Positions 43,195-52,540 of a stretch of DNA of 64,000 bases are shown one piece after another (the first letter of the stretch is position 1; each line of letters begins with the position of its first letter). The DNA is taken from contig NZ_CP091787.1 in NCBI RefSeq assembly GCF_022024035.1, positions 3,008,001 to 3,072,000 on the forward strand, read 5' to 3'. The notes under the pieces were generated by a model that ran no database searches, was not told the DNA's origin, and saw only the letters and a program-made list of their open reading frames with translations. The position numbers and the translations under genes were made by a program. This DNA comes from Prevotella sp. E13-17 (GTDB lineage Bacteria; Bacteroidota; Bacteroidia; Bacteroidales; Bacteroidaceae).

Positions 43195-43473
43195 TATTGT
43201 GGTGCCATTGTGTAGGTTTTGCATTGCAATAGTGTAGGTTTTGCGATGCAATACCTTTGCTTTTGCGATGCAATACCTTTGCTTTTGCGATGCAATTCGG
43301 TAAGTTTTACTCCGCATCCAGCCCCTGGAAAGGTCATTTCTAGGGGCTGGACGCGGTCAGTCCAGGGGCTAGAAACAGGCGTTCCAGGGGCTGGAATAGA
43401 AACAATTGTTTTGGTTTTAGACTTTAGAACCGACCGTTCTATACCTTAGAACTGCCACTCTTGGCCTTCAAAA
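43195..43473. repeat. Phased palindrome array, copy 2 (15-bp dyads every 22 bp)
   Basis: Units start at 43217, 43239, 43261, 43283, 43316, 43338, 43360, 43382, 43415, 43437 and a decayed one at 43459; a weak unit may precede at 43195. Steps are 22 bp with two jumps of 33 bp (43283 to 43316, 43382 to 43415). Blocks follow the same order as copy 1: TTTTGC-GAT-GCAATA type, TTCCAG-GGG-CTGGAA type, then TTTTAG-ACT-TTAGAA type. The 18-bp spacers at the jumps are partly conserved between copies (ATTGyTTTGG). The array lies between the M23 gene terminator and the RHS promoter. Confidence 0.85.
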
Positions 43474-43510
43474 GGGATGCTAAAGATACCACAAAAGATA
43501 GTAATAAAAA

Positions 43511-43538
43511 AAGAGCAAGCCTCGAAATGCTTGCTCTT
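43511..43538 (-). terminator. Rho-independent terminator of the M23/LysM gene
   Basis: A perfect 10-bp stem AAGAGCAAGC / GCTTGCTCTT with an 8-nt loop. On the minus strand it is followed by TTTTTTTATTAC. It lies 25 bp after the stop at 43563. Confidence 0.85.
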
Positions 43539-43562
43539 TCATATTGGATGGATGATAACTGA

Positions 43563-44504
43563 TTAGTATTTCAAAATCTGTCCGGGCATCAAGCGCACCT
43601 TGGTGCTGATGCGGTTCAGCTTGCAGATGGCATTCACCGAGGTGCGATGCTTGCGAGCAATGGCCGAAAGGGTCTCGCCCTTTGCCACTTTGTGATAGCG
43701 AGCCGACTGCACCTCACGGTTCTGGCGCTTGCTGGCCGTCGCATTGTTCATGTTCTCCTCGAGACCATCGCCACCACGATACTCACCACCGGTGCCACGC
43801 AGACGAGTGGCCTGAGCCGACTCGGCATTGTAGGTGCTCTTGCGGAAGAGGTAGGTATCGCCTGTGACGTCCTGATTGCGGAAGTCGAACATCAGCGCTG
43901 GGTTCAGGGCTACACCACAAAGACGGGTCTCGAAGTGCAGGTGTGAACCAGTGCTGCGACCGGTGTTGCCGCCCAAACCGATAGGATCGCCAGCGCGCAC
44001 CTCTTGGTTCTCGGCAACCAGATGTTTAGACATGTGACCGTAGATGGTCTCCAGTCCGTTAGCGTGGCGAATGACCACGTATTTGCCATAGCCCTTAGGC
44101 TCATAGCGTACGATACGCACCTTACCGGTAAATGCAGCACGGATGGTGTCGCCAATGTACACCTTGATATCCAGTCCTTTGTGCTGACGGCCCCAACGGG
44201 CACCGAAATTAGAGGTGATGATGCGGCTGTTGGTTGGCATGCAGAAGTCTCGCAGGTTGATGCGGAACGAGTCGGGCAACTGTGTTGCCTGATGGGCATA
44301 GCGGTTGTTCCAATCGTTGTAGAGGCTGGCTGCGGGCGACTCGTAAACTTCGTAGTCGAGCATGCGCTGCAGTGCTATAGAGTCTATAGCTCTCATCTTG
44401 CGATCAATAGGTGCCTGACTGGCCAACAGATCTTGACCAGCAGCGGGAATCACAGAGATGGAAGCTAATGCCACAAGGGCTATTTTTTTTATAGTCTTAA
44501 ACAT
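43563..44504 (-). CDS. M23 family metallopeptidase with LysM domain
   Basis: A 313-residue exported cell-wall hydrolase (signal peptide about 1-23). The LytM/M23 domain (about 95-205) has the metal ligands in GRQHKGLDIK and SHLHFETR, with the second His in YGHMSKH. A single C-terminal LysM (about 265-312; KVAKGETLSAIARKHRTSVN) binds peptidoglycan. It probably cuts peptide cross-links during growth or division. It is monocistronic, with a -7 box at 44548-44555 and a strong terminator. Confidence 0.92.
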   Translation of the reverse strand: MFKTIKKIALVALASISVIPAAGQDLLASQAPIDRKMRAIDSIALQRMLDYEVYESPAASLYNDWNNRYAHQATQLPDSFRINLRDFCMPTNSRIITSNFGARWGRQHKGLDIKVYIGDTIRAAFTGKVRIVRYEPKGYGKYVVIRHANGLETIYGHMSKHLVAENQEVRAGDPIGLGGNTGRSTGSHLHFETRLCGVALNPALMFDFRNQDVTGDTYLFRKSTYNAESAQATRLRGTGGEYRGGDGLEENMNNATASKRQNREVQSARYHKVAKGETLSAIARKHRTSVNAICKLNRISTKVRLMPGQILKY

Positions 44505-44547
44505 TCTTTCTTGATTAGTAAAGTTATGTGTACAAAAAGTTACGCTG

Positions 44548-44555
44548 CAAAGTTA
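44548..44555 (-). promoter_or_regulatory. -7 box upstream of the M23/LysM gene
   Basis: TAACTTTG on the minus strand, 44 bp before the ATG at 44504. Confidence 0.5.
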
Positions 44556-44630
44556 CAAAAAAAATTCTTTTACTCCCAAACAAACACGGTATCTTTTGGG
44601 GTCTTTTAACATAAAAAGCGCATTTTTACA

Positions 44631-45662
44631 CTATTTCGCGTATAGAATTAATCCTTTTTGACTGATATTTGCCTGACTTTGAGGCACATCGCACTCGCTG
44701 AGCATACGCAACTGTTTGATCACGTTGCCCGTCTTATCGTGGCGCGGACCAATGCCCCGCGTCTGTGTCATGGGATAGATGCAGCCTCGCAGGAAACGGC
44801 CGTTTTCATCGATGCCCACCACCACCAAGGGGGCCTGTCCGGATATGCCGACAAGACTTACATTATACGGGGTGCAGAAGTTGCCCAGACTATAGGCAAT
44901 GAAGCGGTCCTTATAGACCTCGATGGCACGCATCACATGAGGGCCGTGGCCATAGACGATGTCGGCGCCATGGTCAATGCAGAAGTGTGCCAGCTCACGA
45001 ATAGAGCCACGATTCTCGCCCAAGAAGGATTCGGGGCCATTGGGAAGATGACACTTGTCGCGCCCCTCGGCACCGCCATGGAACGACACGATGACGATGT
45101 CGCACGTGCTGACCAGCGAGTCAACGATGCGGGCCACATTGTTAAAATCGATGTGGCGCACGGTGTAGTGGTTATGACCGAAAGCACAAAGACCTATTTT
45201 CCGGCCATGACGCTGCAAGACGACACATTCCCTACGCCCGGCAATGCCGGAATAGAGGATGCCCTGCTCGTCGAGGCAGCGCTCGGTAGATTCGATGCCC
45301 TCCAGTCCGAAGTCGTTGGCATGGTTGTTGGCCATGCTCAGGTAGTCGAAACCGGCCTCCCTAAGCCGGGGAGCATACTTGGTGGGCATGCGAAAGGAAT
45401 AGCTGCCAGGGCCCCCGCTCTTGGTGCTGGTGCCACCATCGCAGAGCACACCTTCGAGGTTGCCCACGGCCAAGTCGGCCCGTTGCAGAATGGATTTAGA
45501 GTCTTTGAAGAGATTGGCACCATCGTTGGCAGGGAGCATCACGGAAGGATGGGTCGTGCCCATCATGATGTCGCCAACCATAGCGACCGTTAAAGTGTCA
45601 GCATGGCTGCTCAGCAAGCTGGCAGCCATGACAGTAAGGGTGGTAAAGATCGATTTTATCAT
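44631..45662 (-). CDS. CapA family protein (PGA_cap metallophosphatase fold)
   Basis: A 343-residue exported protein from the ATG at 45662; a GTG at 45677 sharing a base with the upstream stop is also possible. It has a signal peptide (about 1-20). CapA-family motifs are visible: VAMVGDIMMG, ANNHANDFGLEG, VSFHGGAE and YGHGPHVMRAIEV then SLGNF. The family takes part in poly-gamma-glutamate or capsule anchoring, or acts as a cell-wall-associated metallohydrolase; no other cap genes are here, so a capsule role is not supported. It forms an operon with the NlpC/P60 gene. Confidence 0.87.
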   Translation of the reverse strand: MIKSIFTTLTVMAASLLSSHADTLTVAMVGDIMMGTTHPSVMLPANDGANLFKDSKSILQRADLAVGNLEGVLCDGGTSTKSGGPGSYSFRMPTKYAPRLREAGFDYLSMANNHANDFGLEGIESTERCLDEQGILYSGIAGRRECVVLQRHGRKIGLCAFGHNHYTVRHIDFNNVARIVDSLVSTCDIVIVSFHGGAEGRDKCHLPNGPESFLGENRGSIRELAHFCIDHGADIVYGHGPHVMRAIEVYKDRFIAYSLGNFCTPYNVSLVGISGQAPLVVVGIDENGRFLRGCIYPMTQTRGIGPRHDKTGNVIKQLRMLSECDVPQSQANISQKGLILYAK

Positions 45663-45676
45663 ATTCTTATTGTGCA

Positions 45677-46267
45677 CTACTGCACACGGCGTACGCCTAC
45701 GAAGCGGCGGCTATAATAGCCATCGGTCGATTTGCTGACCTTCACGCCATCTTTCGTGCTGGCATGAATGAAGGTGAACACCTGTGTGACAGGATCGTAA
45801 TCGATGACGATACCCACATGGCCCACACCTCGACCCGAGCGGGGACTGGTGAAGAACACGAGGTCGCCGGGCTGCATCTCGCTGCGCTTCACAGGGATGT
45901 TACGCGCATACTGGTCGCGAGAAGAGTTGCCGATATTCATATTGTTCTGACGATAGACGTAGCTGGTGAAGCCTGAACAGTCGAAGGTATTGGGGCCCTT
46001 GCTGCCAAGACGATAGCGGGCACCAAGGTGCTTATAGGCCTCGTTCATGAGGTTGTCTATCATCGTTCCGTCGTATTTGAAGGATTCTTTGCCATTATAG
46101 AGGAAGTCGAAGTTGTCTATCTCTTCGTCGGCGCCCACTTCATACACGTCCTCCACCTCACTCATGGCTTCTTCGAGGGTCAGGGGTTGTGACTTAGTGG
46201 TCTGTCCGAACACGGCTGTGACGGATAATGAGAAACTAAAAATGGTGCAAAATATAAGTTTATTCAT
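45677..46267 (-). CDS. NlpC/P60 family peptidoglycan hydrolase (C40)
   Basis: A 196-residue exported cysteine peptidase with a signal peptide (about 1-21, ending VFGQ). The catalytic Cys is in FDCSGFTSYVY (about residue 99), the His in GRGVGHVGIVID, and the third polar residue (His) in FTFIHAS. It cleaves stem-peptide bonds in peptidoglycan. It shares one base with the CapA-like gene and has a -7 box at 46316-46323. An acidic stretch (about 35-55) precedes the domain. Confidence 0.9.
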   Translation of the reverse strand: MNKLIFCTIFSFSLSVTAVFGQTTKSQPLTLEEAMSEVEDVYEVGADEEIDNFDFLYNGKESFKYDGTMIDNLMNEAYKHLGARYRLGSKGPNTFDCSGFTSYVYRQNNMNIGNSSRDQYARNIPVKRSEMQPGDLVFFTSPRSGRGVGHVGIVIDYDPVTQVFTFIHASTKDGVKVSKSTDGYYSRRFVGVRRVQ

Positions 46268-46315
46268 TCTCTATAAATTAATCGAGCTTACGGTTGTTTT
46301 GGGCTATGCTGGATG

Positions 46316-46323
46316 CAAAGATA
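46316..46323 (-). promoter_or_regulatory. -7 box upstream of the NlpC/P60-CapA operon
   Basis: TATCTTTG on the minus strand, 49 bp before the ATG at 46267. Confidence 0.5.
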
Positions 46324-46405
46324 ATAAATAAAAATGAGAAAAACATACAGAAACACGACAAATTAATAAGACTTAACATCTTTTAGTTTATTCATTTTCT
46401 GCATG

Positions 46406-48502
46406 TTAGGAAATGGCTGCCCAGTTGATATTCGTTTTACGCAACTGTTTCAGGCGATCCCACAACAGTTGAAACTTGGGCGACTGACAGGTGGGATCCT
46501 CGTCGATGATAGCCTGTGCGGTGTCGCGTGCCATCTGCACGATTTGTCCGTCGCGGGCAATGTCGGCTATCTTCAGATCGAAGGCCATGCCACTCTGCTG
46601 GGTTCCCTCCAGATCGCCGGGGCCACGCAGTTTCAAGTCGGCTTCGGCAATACGGAAGCCGTCGTTGGTCTCGCACATGATGTCGATGCGCTTGCGGGTG
46701 TCCTCGCTGAGTTTATAAGTGGTGACGAGGATGCAATACGACTGATCGGCACCACGACCCACCCTGCCTCTGAGCTGATGCAGTTGCGAAAGGCCGAAAC
46801 GCTGAGCATCAAGGATGACCATAACCGAGGCATTGGGCACGTTGACGCCTACCTCGATGACGGTGGTGGCAACGAGAATCTGTGTCTCGCCACTGACAAA
46901 CTTCTGCATTTCGTCTTCCTTCTCCTTGGCTTTCATCTTGCCATGGACGCGACTCAGGCGGAACTCGGGGAAGGCCTGGCGCAGCACCTCGAACCCCTGT
47001 TCCAGATTTTTCAGATCAATCTTCTCGCTCTCCTCGATGAGCGGGAACACGATATAGACCTGACGCCCCTGACGAATCTGCTGACGGATGCCGTCGTAGA
47101 GGGTCGTCATGCGGGTGTCGAAGACGTGGGTGGTGCGTATGGGCTTACGTCCTGGAGGAAGTTCGTCGATGACGCTGACATCCAGATCGCCATAGAGCGT
47201 CATGGCCAGCGTGCGGGGAATGGGGGTAGCGGTCATCACCAGCACGTGAGGAGGGTTGGCGCTCTTGGCCCACAGTTTGGCACGCTGAGCCACGCCAAAG
47301 CGGTGCTGCTCATCGACCACTGCAATGCCCAACTGGCGGAATTGCACGGAGTCCTCAATGACAGCATGAGTACCCACCAGAATCTGCACTCGGCCGTCGA
47401 GAAGTCCTGCCAGGACCTCTTCGCGCTGCTTGCCCTTCACCATACCTGTCAGGAGCTCTACCCGCACAGGCATGTCCTTCAGGAAAGCCCTGATGGTGGC
47501 AAGATGTTGTTCGGCCAAGATCTCAGTGGGTGCCATGATACAAGCCTGAAAACCATTGTCCAATGCTATGAGCATGGTCATCAGGGCCACCAGTGTCTTG
47601 CCACTGCCCACATCGCCTTGCAACAGGCGGTTCATCTGTCGGCCGCTGCTCAGGTCACGCCGTATCTCATGCATGACACGCTTCTGAGCGCCTGTCAGTG
47701 GGAAAGGAAGATTCTGGTGATAGAACGTATTGAAGATGTCGCCAATACGATTGAACACATAGCCGCGATACTTGCGACGTTGGTCGCTGGCATAGCGAAG
47801 AATGTTCAGTTGGACAAAGAACAGCTCTTCGAACTTCATGCGCACCCGCGCTTTCTCAAGGTCGCGACTGTTCTGGGGATAATGGATGTTGCGCACAGCC
47901 TCATCGCGACTCATCAGATGATGCTGTGCAATGATAAAGTCGGGGATGGTCTCGGGCAGCGGGGGCATCTTCTCAATGAGCGTCTTGGTGAGTCGCTCCA
48001 CAGCCCGCGAGTTGAGTCCTCCCTTTTTCATTTTCTCGGTGGTGTTGTAGTAGGGCTGCATGCCCATAGCCGAGGTGTCCACCTTGCTGGCGTCATCGAG
48101 GTCGGGATGCTGCACCTGTATGCGGTTGCCATAAACCGAGGGACGACCAAACAGCAGATAGTCGGTACCTATCTTGTAGGTCTGTTTGGCATAGCGGCCA
48201 CCATTGAACCACACCAGGTCCATGATGCCTGTACCATCGCTGAAGTGGGCCACGACACGTTCCTTGCGCGGTCCCATCTCGAAGGTCTCGAAACTAAGGA
48301 TACGACCTACCACCTGCACAAAGGGCATATCGCCAGTGAGTTCGCTCACCTGATAGACACGGCTGCGATCCACATATTTATAAGGATAATACTCCAACAA
48401 GTCACCAAAGGTCTCGATGCCGAGTTCTTTGCCCAGCATTTTCTTGCGATTGGGACCAACGCCCGGCAAGTAGGTGATGTCTTGTTCGAGAAACCCGTTC
48501 AT
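46406..48502 (-). CDS. recG: ATP-dependent DNA helicase RecG
   Basis: A 698-residue branch-migration helicase that remodels stalled forks and Holliday junctions. It has an N-terminal wedge/OB domain (about 1-240), then superfamily 2 helicase motifs: LLQGDVGSGKT (Walker A), DEQHRFGVAQR (motif II, DEQH), MTATPIPRTLA (motif III), and QLRGRVGRGADQSYC in the C-terminal helicase lobe, followed by the RecG C-terminal domain. Normal family length. It is the last gene of the DJ-1-ispD-recG operon, 7 bp after ispD. Confidence 0.95.
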   Translation of the reverse strand: MNGFLEQDITYLPGVGPNRKKMLGKELGIETFGDLLEYYPYKYVDRSRVYQVSELTGDMPFVQVVGRILSFETFEMGPRKERVVAHFSDGTGIMDLVWFNGGRYAKQTYKIGTDYLLFGRPSVYGNRIQVQHPDLDDASKVDTSAMGMQPYYNTTEKMKKGGLNSRAVERLTKTLIEKMPPLPETIPDFIIAQHHLMSRDEAVRNIHYPQNSRDLEKARVRMKFEELFFVQLNILRYASDQRRKYRGYVFNRIGDIFNTFYHQNLPFPLTGAQKRVMHEIRRDLSSGRQMNRLLQGDVGSGKTLVALMTMLIALDNGFQACIMAPTEILAEQHLATIRAFLKDMPVRVELLTGMVKGKQREEVLAGLLDGRVQILVGTHAVIEDSVQFRQLGIAVVDEQHRFGVAQRAKLWAKSANPPHVLVMTATPIPRTLAMTLYGDLDVSVIDELPPGRKPIRTTHVFDTRMTTLYDGIRQQIRQGRQVYIVFPLIEESEKIDLKNLEQGFEVLRQAFPEFRLSRVHGKMKAKEKEDEMQKFVSGETQILVATTVIEVGVNVPNASVMVILDAQRFGLSQLHQLRGRVGRGADQSYCILVTTYKLSEDTRKRIDIMCETNDGFRIAEADLKLRGPGDLEGTQQSGMAFDLKIADIARDGQIVQMARDTAQAIIDEDPTCQSPKFQLLWDRLKQLRKTNINWAAIS

Positions 48503-48509
48503 GGCTTGG

Positions 48510-49163
48510 TTATAGCAGCGTCTCTGCTATCTTGAGGTCGAAAGGTGTGGTGATTTTGATATTCTCGCGGTTGCCATCGACCATGGTCACTTGTTCGCCA
48601 TAGGCCTCAACCACAGAGGCGTCGTCGGTGAAAGACTCGGTATAAGGCTGACGGTTGGCAGCCTTCAGCAGTTGAATATCGAAGGTCTGCGGTGTCTGCA
48701 CCAGACGATAGTCGGCACGATAGACATTACCCTCGCCCACATGTCGCAAGGTTTCGACAACGGGGGTGACGGGAATCACCGCCTTGTGGATGCGCGCTGT
48801 CTCATAGCAGGCACGAATCACTTCGACCGAGACGAAAGGACGCACGCCATCATGCACACCGACAACGCCCTGTGCGTCATCGGGAATCAGAGCCAAGCCG
48901 TTCTGCACGGAATGAAAACGGGTCTGCCCGCCGTCGGCCAACAGATAGGGCACGTCAAACTGATAGGTGGCACAAAGCTCGCGCCAGTAGTCCTGCTGCG
49001 CCTTGGGCAACACGAGGATAATTTGTAGATCCTTGGAATAGTCGCGGAAGCGCTTCAGCGTGCGCATCAACACGGGCATGCCGCCGATGGGCAGGAACTG
49101 CTTGGGCACCTCGCCACCCATACGCAAGCCTTTACCGCCTGCTACGATGATGATGTAGTCCAT
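48510..49163 (-). CDS. ispD: 2-C-methyl-D-erythritol 4-phosphate cytidylyltransferase IspD
   Basis: A 217-residue enzyme of the MEP isoprenoid pathway that makes CDP-ME from MEP and CTP. The CTP-binding loop is [19 protein letters not shown], and [20 protein letters not shown] and [12 protein letters not shown] are the other family motifs. I prefer the ATG at 49163 (MDYIIIV) over a TTG two codons upstream. It sits 6 bp after the DJ-1 gene and 7 bp before recG. Confidence 0.94.
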   Translation of the reverse strand: MDYIIIVAGGKGLRMGGEVPKQFLPIGGMPVLMRTLKRFRDYSKDLQIILVLPKAQQDYWRELCATYQFDVPYLLADGGQTRFHSVQNGLALIPDDAQGVVGVHDGVRPFVSVEVIRACYETARIHKAVIPVTPVVETLRHVGEGNVYRADYRLVQTPQTFDIQLLKAANRQPYTESFTDDASVVEAYGEQVTMVDGNRENIKITTPFDLKIAETLL

Positions 49164-49169
49164 AACCAA

Positions 49170-49739
49170 TCAGCGCTGCATCAGGTGTTTGAAACGCATG
49201 CCCTCGGCAATCTGGTCGGCCGTCTGCTGGTCAACCAGCTGCGACAGCAGCTCGTAGGCAAAGGGGAATGCGGCGGCAGGGCCCTCGCCCGTGGTGATGG
49301 TACCATCTACGGTACAAAGGTCGGCAGTATAGGTAGCGCCTTCAAGCAACTGCTCAAAACCGGGATAGCACGTGGCTTTCTTACCTTTCAGGATGCCTAG
49401 CTGGCCCAACACTACACCCGGAGCTGCACAGATGGCAGCCAAGCGCTTGCCGGCCTCGTGCTGGCGGAGCACTGCCTCTCTGACACCTTGATGGGCATAG
49501 AGATTGCTGGCACCCGGCATACCACCAGGAAGCAGCAACAGGTCTGCATCAGAAAAATTGCAACTCTCGAACATCACATCGGCAATGAACTGCACGTGAT
49601 GTGAGCTCTCTACCACCTGGCCCTCGCCAGTGGTGCTCACCGTTACTACTTCCACACCGCCACGACGCAACACATCGATGGGTATCAGGGCCTCGACATC
49701 CTCAAAGCCGTTGGCCAGAAACACATATACTTTTGCCAT
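49170..49739 (-). CDS. DJ-1/PfpI family protein
   Basis: A 189-residue cytosolic protein from the ATG at 49739 (MAKVYVFLANGFEDVEAL); longer in-frame extensions cross the -7 box at 49785-49792. The conserved Glu is in FEDVEAL and the reactive Cys in AAICAAPGVVLG, the DJ-1 (YajL/ThiJ) signature. Members act as glyoxalase III/deglycase-like or redox-protective proteins; the exact activity is uncertain. It is first in the operon with ispD and recG. Confidence 0.9.
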   Translation of the reverse strand: MAKVYVFLANGFEDVEALIPIDVLRRGGVEVVTVSTTGEGQVVESSHHVQFIADVMFESCNFSDADLLLLPGGMPGASNLYAHQGVREAVLRQHEAGKRLAAICAAPGVVLGQLGILKGKKATCYPGFEQLLEGATYTADLCTVDGTITTGEGPAAAFPFAYELLSQLVDQQTADQIAEGMRFKHLMQR

Positions 49740-49784
49740 ATCTTTATAGTTCAATATAACTTCTACTTCAACTTCTTGATGGAG

Positions 49785-49792
49785 CAAAGTTA
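49785..49792 (-). promoter_or_regulatory. -7 box of the DJ-1-ispD-recG operon
   Basis: TAACTTTG on the minus strand, 46 bp before the ATG at 49739. Confidence 0.5.
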
Positions 49793-49865
49793 ACAAAAAA
49801 ACCGCAATAATGCCTATTTTTTCGATAAAAAACCGCATTTCATGACAATTTATGTATTATTTTTG

Positions 49866-49873
49866 TACTTTTG
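49866..49873 (+). promoter_or_regulatory. -7 box upstream of nadK
   Basis: TACTTTTG fits TAnnTTTG and lies 22 bp before the ATG at 49896. It excludes the longer in-frame start at 49842. Confidence 0.5.
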
Positions 49874-49895
49874 CAAAAACAAAACGAATGAAGAT

Positions 49896-50783
49896 ATGCC
49901 ACAACAACCTTTACGTTTCGCTCTTTTCGGCAACGTTTACCAACACGCCAAGTCGGCTGCCATCCGCCAGGTGCTGACCACCTTGCAGGAATATGGCGCC
50001 ACCGTACTTATTGACGAGGAGTACTACGACTTTCTTTGTTGTTCGGAGATGATCGATGTGCGCAACTACCAGACGTTCAACGGCTGTAGCTTCGAGGCTG
50101 ACTTCGCCATCTCGATGGGCGGTGACGGTACACTGCTGAAGACGGCCAGCAGGGTGCGCGACAAGCAGATTCCTATACTGGGTGTGAACATGGGGCGACT
50201 GGGATTTCTGGCAGACATATCGCCACGCGAGGTGGAGTCGTGCTTCAAGGCGCTGTTCACTGGCGAATACCGGGTGGAAGACCGCGCACTGATACAGGTG
50301 CACACCGACGGCGAGAGACTGACGGGCTATAACTGTGCGCTCAACGATGTGGCTATACTGAAACGCGACACGGCATCTATGATTTCCATACGGGCCTCGG
50401 TCAACGGCGAATATCTCACCACGTATCAGGCCGACGGACTGATTGTCTCGACGCCAACGGGCTCTACAGCCTACTCACTGTCGAACGGTGGTCCTATCAT
50501 TGTACCACAGACGGGCGTCATGCTCATGACGGCTGTGGCGCCCCACTCACTGAATGTGCGCCCTATCGTACTGCCAGACACGGCCACCATCGAACTGACC
50601 GTGAGCAGTCGCAGTCATACGTTCCTCGTGGCCATCGACGGTCAGGCAGAGAAACTGCCAGAGGGTACTACGTTGCGCCTTTCGCGCGCGCCCTATCAGA
50701 TAAAGGTGGTGAAGCGCAACAGCACGCACTACTTCTCGATGCTACGCGAAAAAATGATGTGGGGAGCCGACGGCAGAATCTAA
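49896..50783 (+). CDS. nadK: NAD kinase
   Basis: A 295-residue cytosolic enzyme that phosphorylates NAD to NADP. The GGDG motif is in AISMGGDGTLLKTASR, followed by GVNMGRLGFLAD, the NDVAIL segment, and TPTGSTAYSLSNGGPIIVP. The start is set at MPQQPLRFAL because a -7 box lies just upstream. An ABC exporter gene follows after 3 bp and is probably cotranscribed. Confidence 0.94.
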   Translation: MPQQPLRFALFGNVYQHAKSAAIRQVLTTLQEYGATVLIDEEYYDFLCCSEMIDVRNYQTFNGCSFEADFAISMGGDGTLLKTASRVRDKQIPILGVNMGRLGFLADISPREVESCFKALFTGEYRVEDRALIQVHTDGERLTGYNCALNDVAILKRDTASMISIRASVNGEYLTTYQADGLIVSTPTGSTAYSLSNGGPIIVPQTGVMLMTAVAPHSLNVRPIVLPDTATIELTVSSRSHTFLVAIDGQAEKLPEGTTLRLSRAPYQIKVVKRNSTHYFSMLREKMMWGADGRI

Positions 50784-50786
50784 ACC

Positions 50787-52478
50787 ATGAAACTATTCAC
50801 GCTGCTGCATAAAAACGAGAGCCACTACACAACGAAAGAGATATTCAGATGGCTGTGGCGGGCACTGAAGGGCAACCGACTTCAGGCTTCGATGAACGCA
50901 ACCATCGGACTGGTAGGCGTGGGCTTCAGTCTGCTCTCGGTATGGGCCATGCAGCGTGCCATCGATATTGCCGCACATGTTTACACCACCGATACAGACC
51001 AGAGAACGGCACTCTACTGGGCCGTGGGACTGATGGCACTCATCATACTGGGCGAGTTTGCCGTTGGCATCTCGCGCGTATGGGTACGTAACATACTCGG
51101 TGTGAAAGCGCAGAACCGACTGCAACAGCACATGCTGGCACGGCTGCTGCGCTCGGAATGGCGCGGACGTGAGGCCATGCACACGGGCGACGTCATCAGC
51201 CGACTGGAACAGGACGTGAAGACGGTGGTGCAGTTTCTCACCGAGACCATGCCTTCGGTGCTCTCGACCATTACTATGTTTATCGGTGCTTTCTTCTACT
51301 TGCTACAAATGGATGTATGGCTGGCATGCATCACGGTGGGCATACTGCCTATATTCATCCTGATAAGCCGGTTCTACGTGACGCAGATGCGCCGCTTCTC
51401 ACGAAAGGTGCGCGACAGCGACAGCCGGGTGCAGAGCCTGCTGACCGAGACTATGCAGCACCGCATGCTGGTGAAGACAATGGAGGCCGACAACCTGATA
51501 CTGGACCGACTGAGCGACACGCAGACGATGCTGCGCGGATGGGTACGCCTGCGCACGGCATTCTCGGTGACGAGTCATCTGTTTCTGAACGTCGGCTTCT
51601 CGCTGGGCTACCTGATAGCGTTTCTATGGGGCGCCCTGCGCATGCAGAGTGGCACGCTGACCTTTGGTGGTATGACGGCATTCCTGCAACTGGTGTTCCA
51701 CATTCAGGGACCTGCACGCGAGCTGACCCGACTGGCGCCTGCCTTTGTCAGCGTATTCACTGCCGCCGAACGACTGATGGAACTGGAGGAAACACCGGAG
51801 GAGCAGCAGGGAGAGGCCATCATGTTGCCGGCACCTTGCGGCATCCGTTTCGAACAGGTGACATTCAACTATGGTGCCGACGGACAGCAACCTGCGATGG
51901 ACAACTTCTCGGCAGACTTCAAACCAGGAACGTGCACGGCCATCATGGGCGAGACTGGATCGGGAAAGACCACACTGATACGACTGCTGCTGGCGCTGGT
52001 GAAGCCTCAACAGGGAGAGATTCTTCTCTATGGCGACCACCACGAAGCCACATCACTGTCACCGCTGCATCGCTGCAACTTTATCTATGTGCCACAGGGC
52101 AACACGATGTTGAGCGGTTCGCTGCGCGACAACCTGCAGCTGGGAAACCCACTGGCTACCGACGAGGCTATGAGGGAAGCACTCAGCAAGGCTTGTGCCG
52201 ACTTTATCAACGAGCTACCACAAGGACTAGACACGCACTTCTCGGAACTGGGCGGTGGACTGAGCGAGGGACAAGCACAGCGCATTGCTATTGCACGTGC
52301 ACTGCTGCGACCGGGAAGCATCCTGCTGCTGGACGAAGCTACCAGCGCACTTGACACAGAAACTGAACGAAAAGTACTTGAAAACATTCTCAGCGACCAT
52401 CGTCGCACCGTTATCTTCGTGACTCACCGCACCGCGGTTATAAATTACTGCGACCAGGTTATCACCATTGGTCAATAG
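50787..52478 (+). CDS. ABC exporter (fused membrane and ATPase domains)
   Basis: A 563-residue half-transporter with six membrane helices (about 25-315) and an ATPase domain (about 345-560). The Walker A is GETGSGKTT, the signature LSEGQAQRI departs slightly from LSGGQ, the Walker B is ILLLDEATSALD, and the H-loop is VTHRTAV. It resembles MdlB/MsbA-like multidrug or lipid exporters. No substrate clue is present beyond its position 3 bp after nadK. Confidence 0.86.
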   Translation: MKLFTLLHKNESHYTTKEIFRWLWRALKGNRLQASMNATIGLVGVGFSLLSVWAMQRAIDIAAHVYTTDTDQRTALYWAVGLMALIILGEFAVGISRVWVRNILGVKAQNRLQQHMLARLLRSEWRGREAMHTGDVISRLEQDVKTVVQFLTETMPSVLSTITMFIGAFFYLLQMDVWLACITVGILPIFILISRFYVTQMRRFSRKVRDSDSRVQSLLTETMQHRMLVKTMEADNLILDRLSDTQTMLRGWVRLRTAFSVTSHLFLNVGFSLGYLIAFLWGALRMQSGTLTFGGMTAFLQLVFHIQGPARELTRLAPAFVSVFTAAERLMELEETPEEQQGEAIMLPAPCGIRFEQVTFNYGADGQQPAMDNFSADFKPGTCTAIMGETGSGKTTLIRLLLALVKPQQGEILLYGDHHEATSLSPLHRCNFIYVPQGNTMLSGSLRDNLQLGNPLATDEAMREALSKACADFINELPQGLDTHFSELGGGLSEGQAQRIAIARALLRPGSILLLDEATSALDTETERKVLENILSDHRRTVIFVTHRTAVINYCDQVITIGQ

Positions 52479-52540
52479 TAATAATAAATAAGGTGGATTT
52501 GTTAAAGTTTTGTTAATTACGTAAAATAATCGGCCAAATA

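Noticed and set aside
43043..43273. 76-codon minus-strand frame across the second array and G/C palindrome
   Set aside because: It is created by reading through repeated TTTTGCGATGCAAT units; it has no family motif and 22-bp units cannot keep a reading frame.
44658..45593. 311-codon plus-strand frame opposite the CapA-like gene
   Set aside because: It is a shadow of a gene with clear family motifs and a signal peptide; it has no motif or promoter of its own.
46403..48535. 710-codon open frame on the plus strand opposite recG
   Set aside because: It is an exact antisense shadow of recG, which has all helicase motifs. The antisense product is His/Leu-rich and resembles no protein family. Long shadows are expected with this codon usage.
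51317..52354. 345-codon plus-strand frame within the ABC exporter gene
   Set aside because: It is an out-of-frame reading of the exporter, which has intact Walker motifs; the product is of low complexity.
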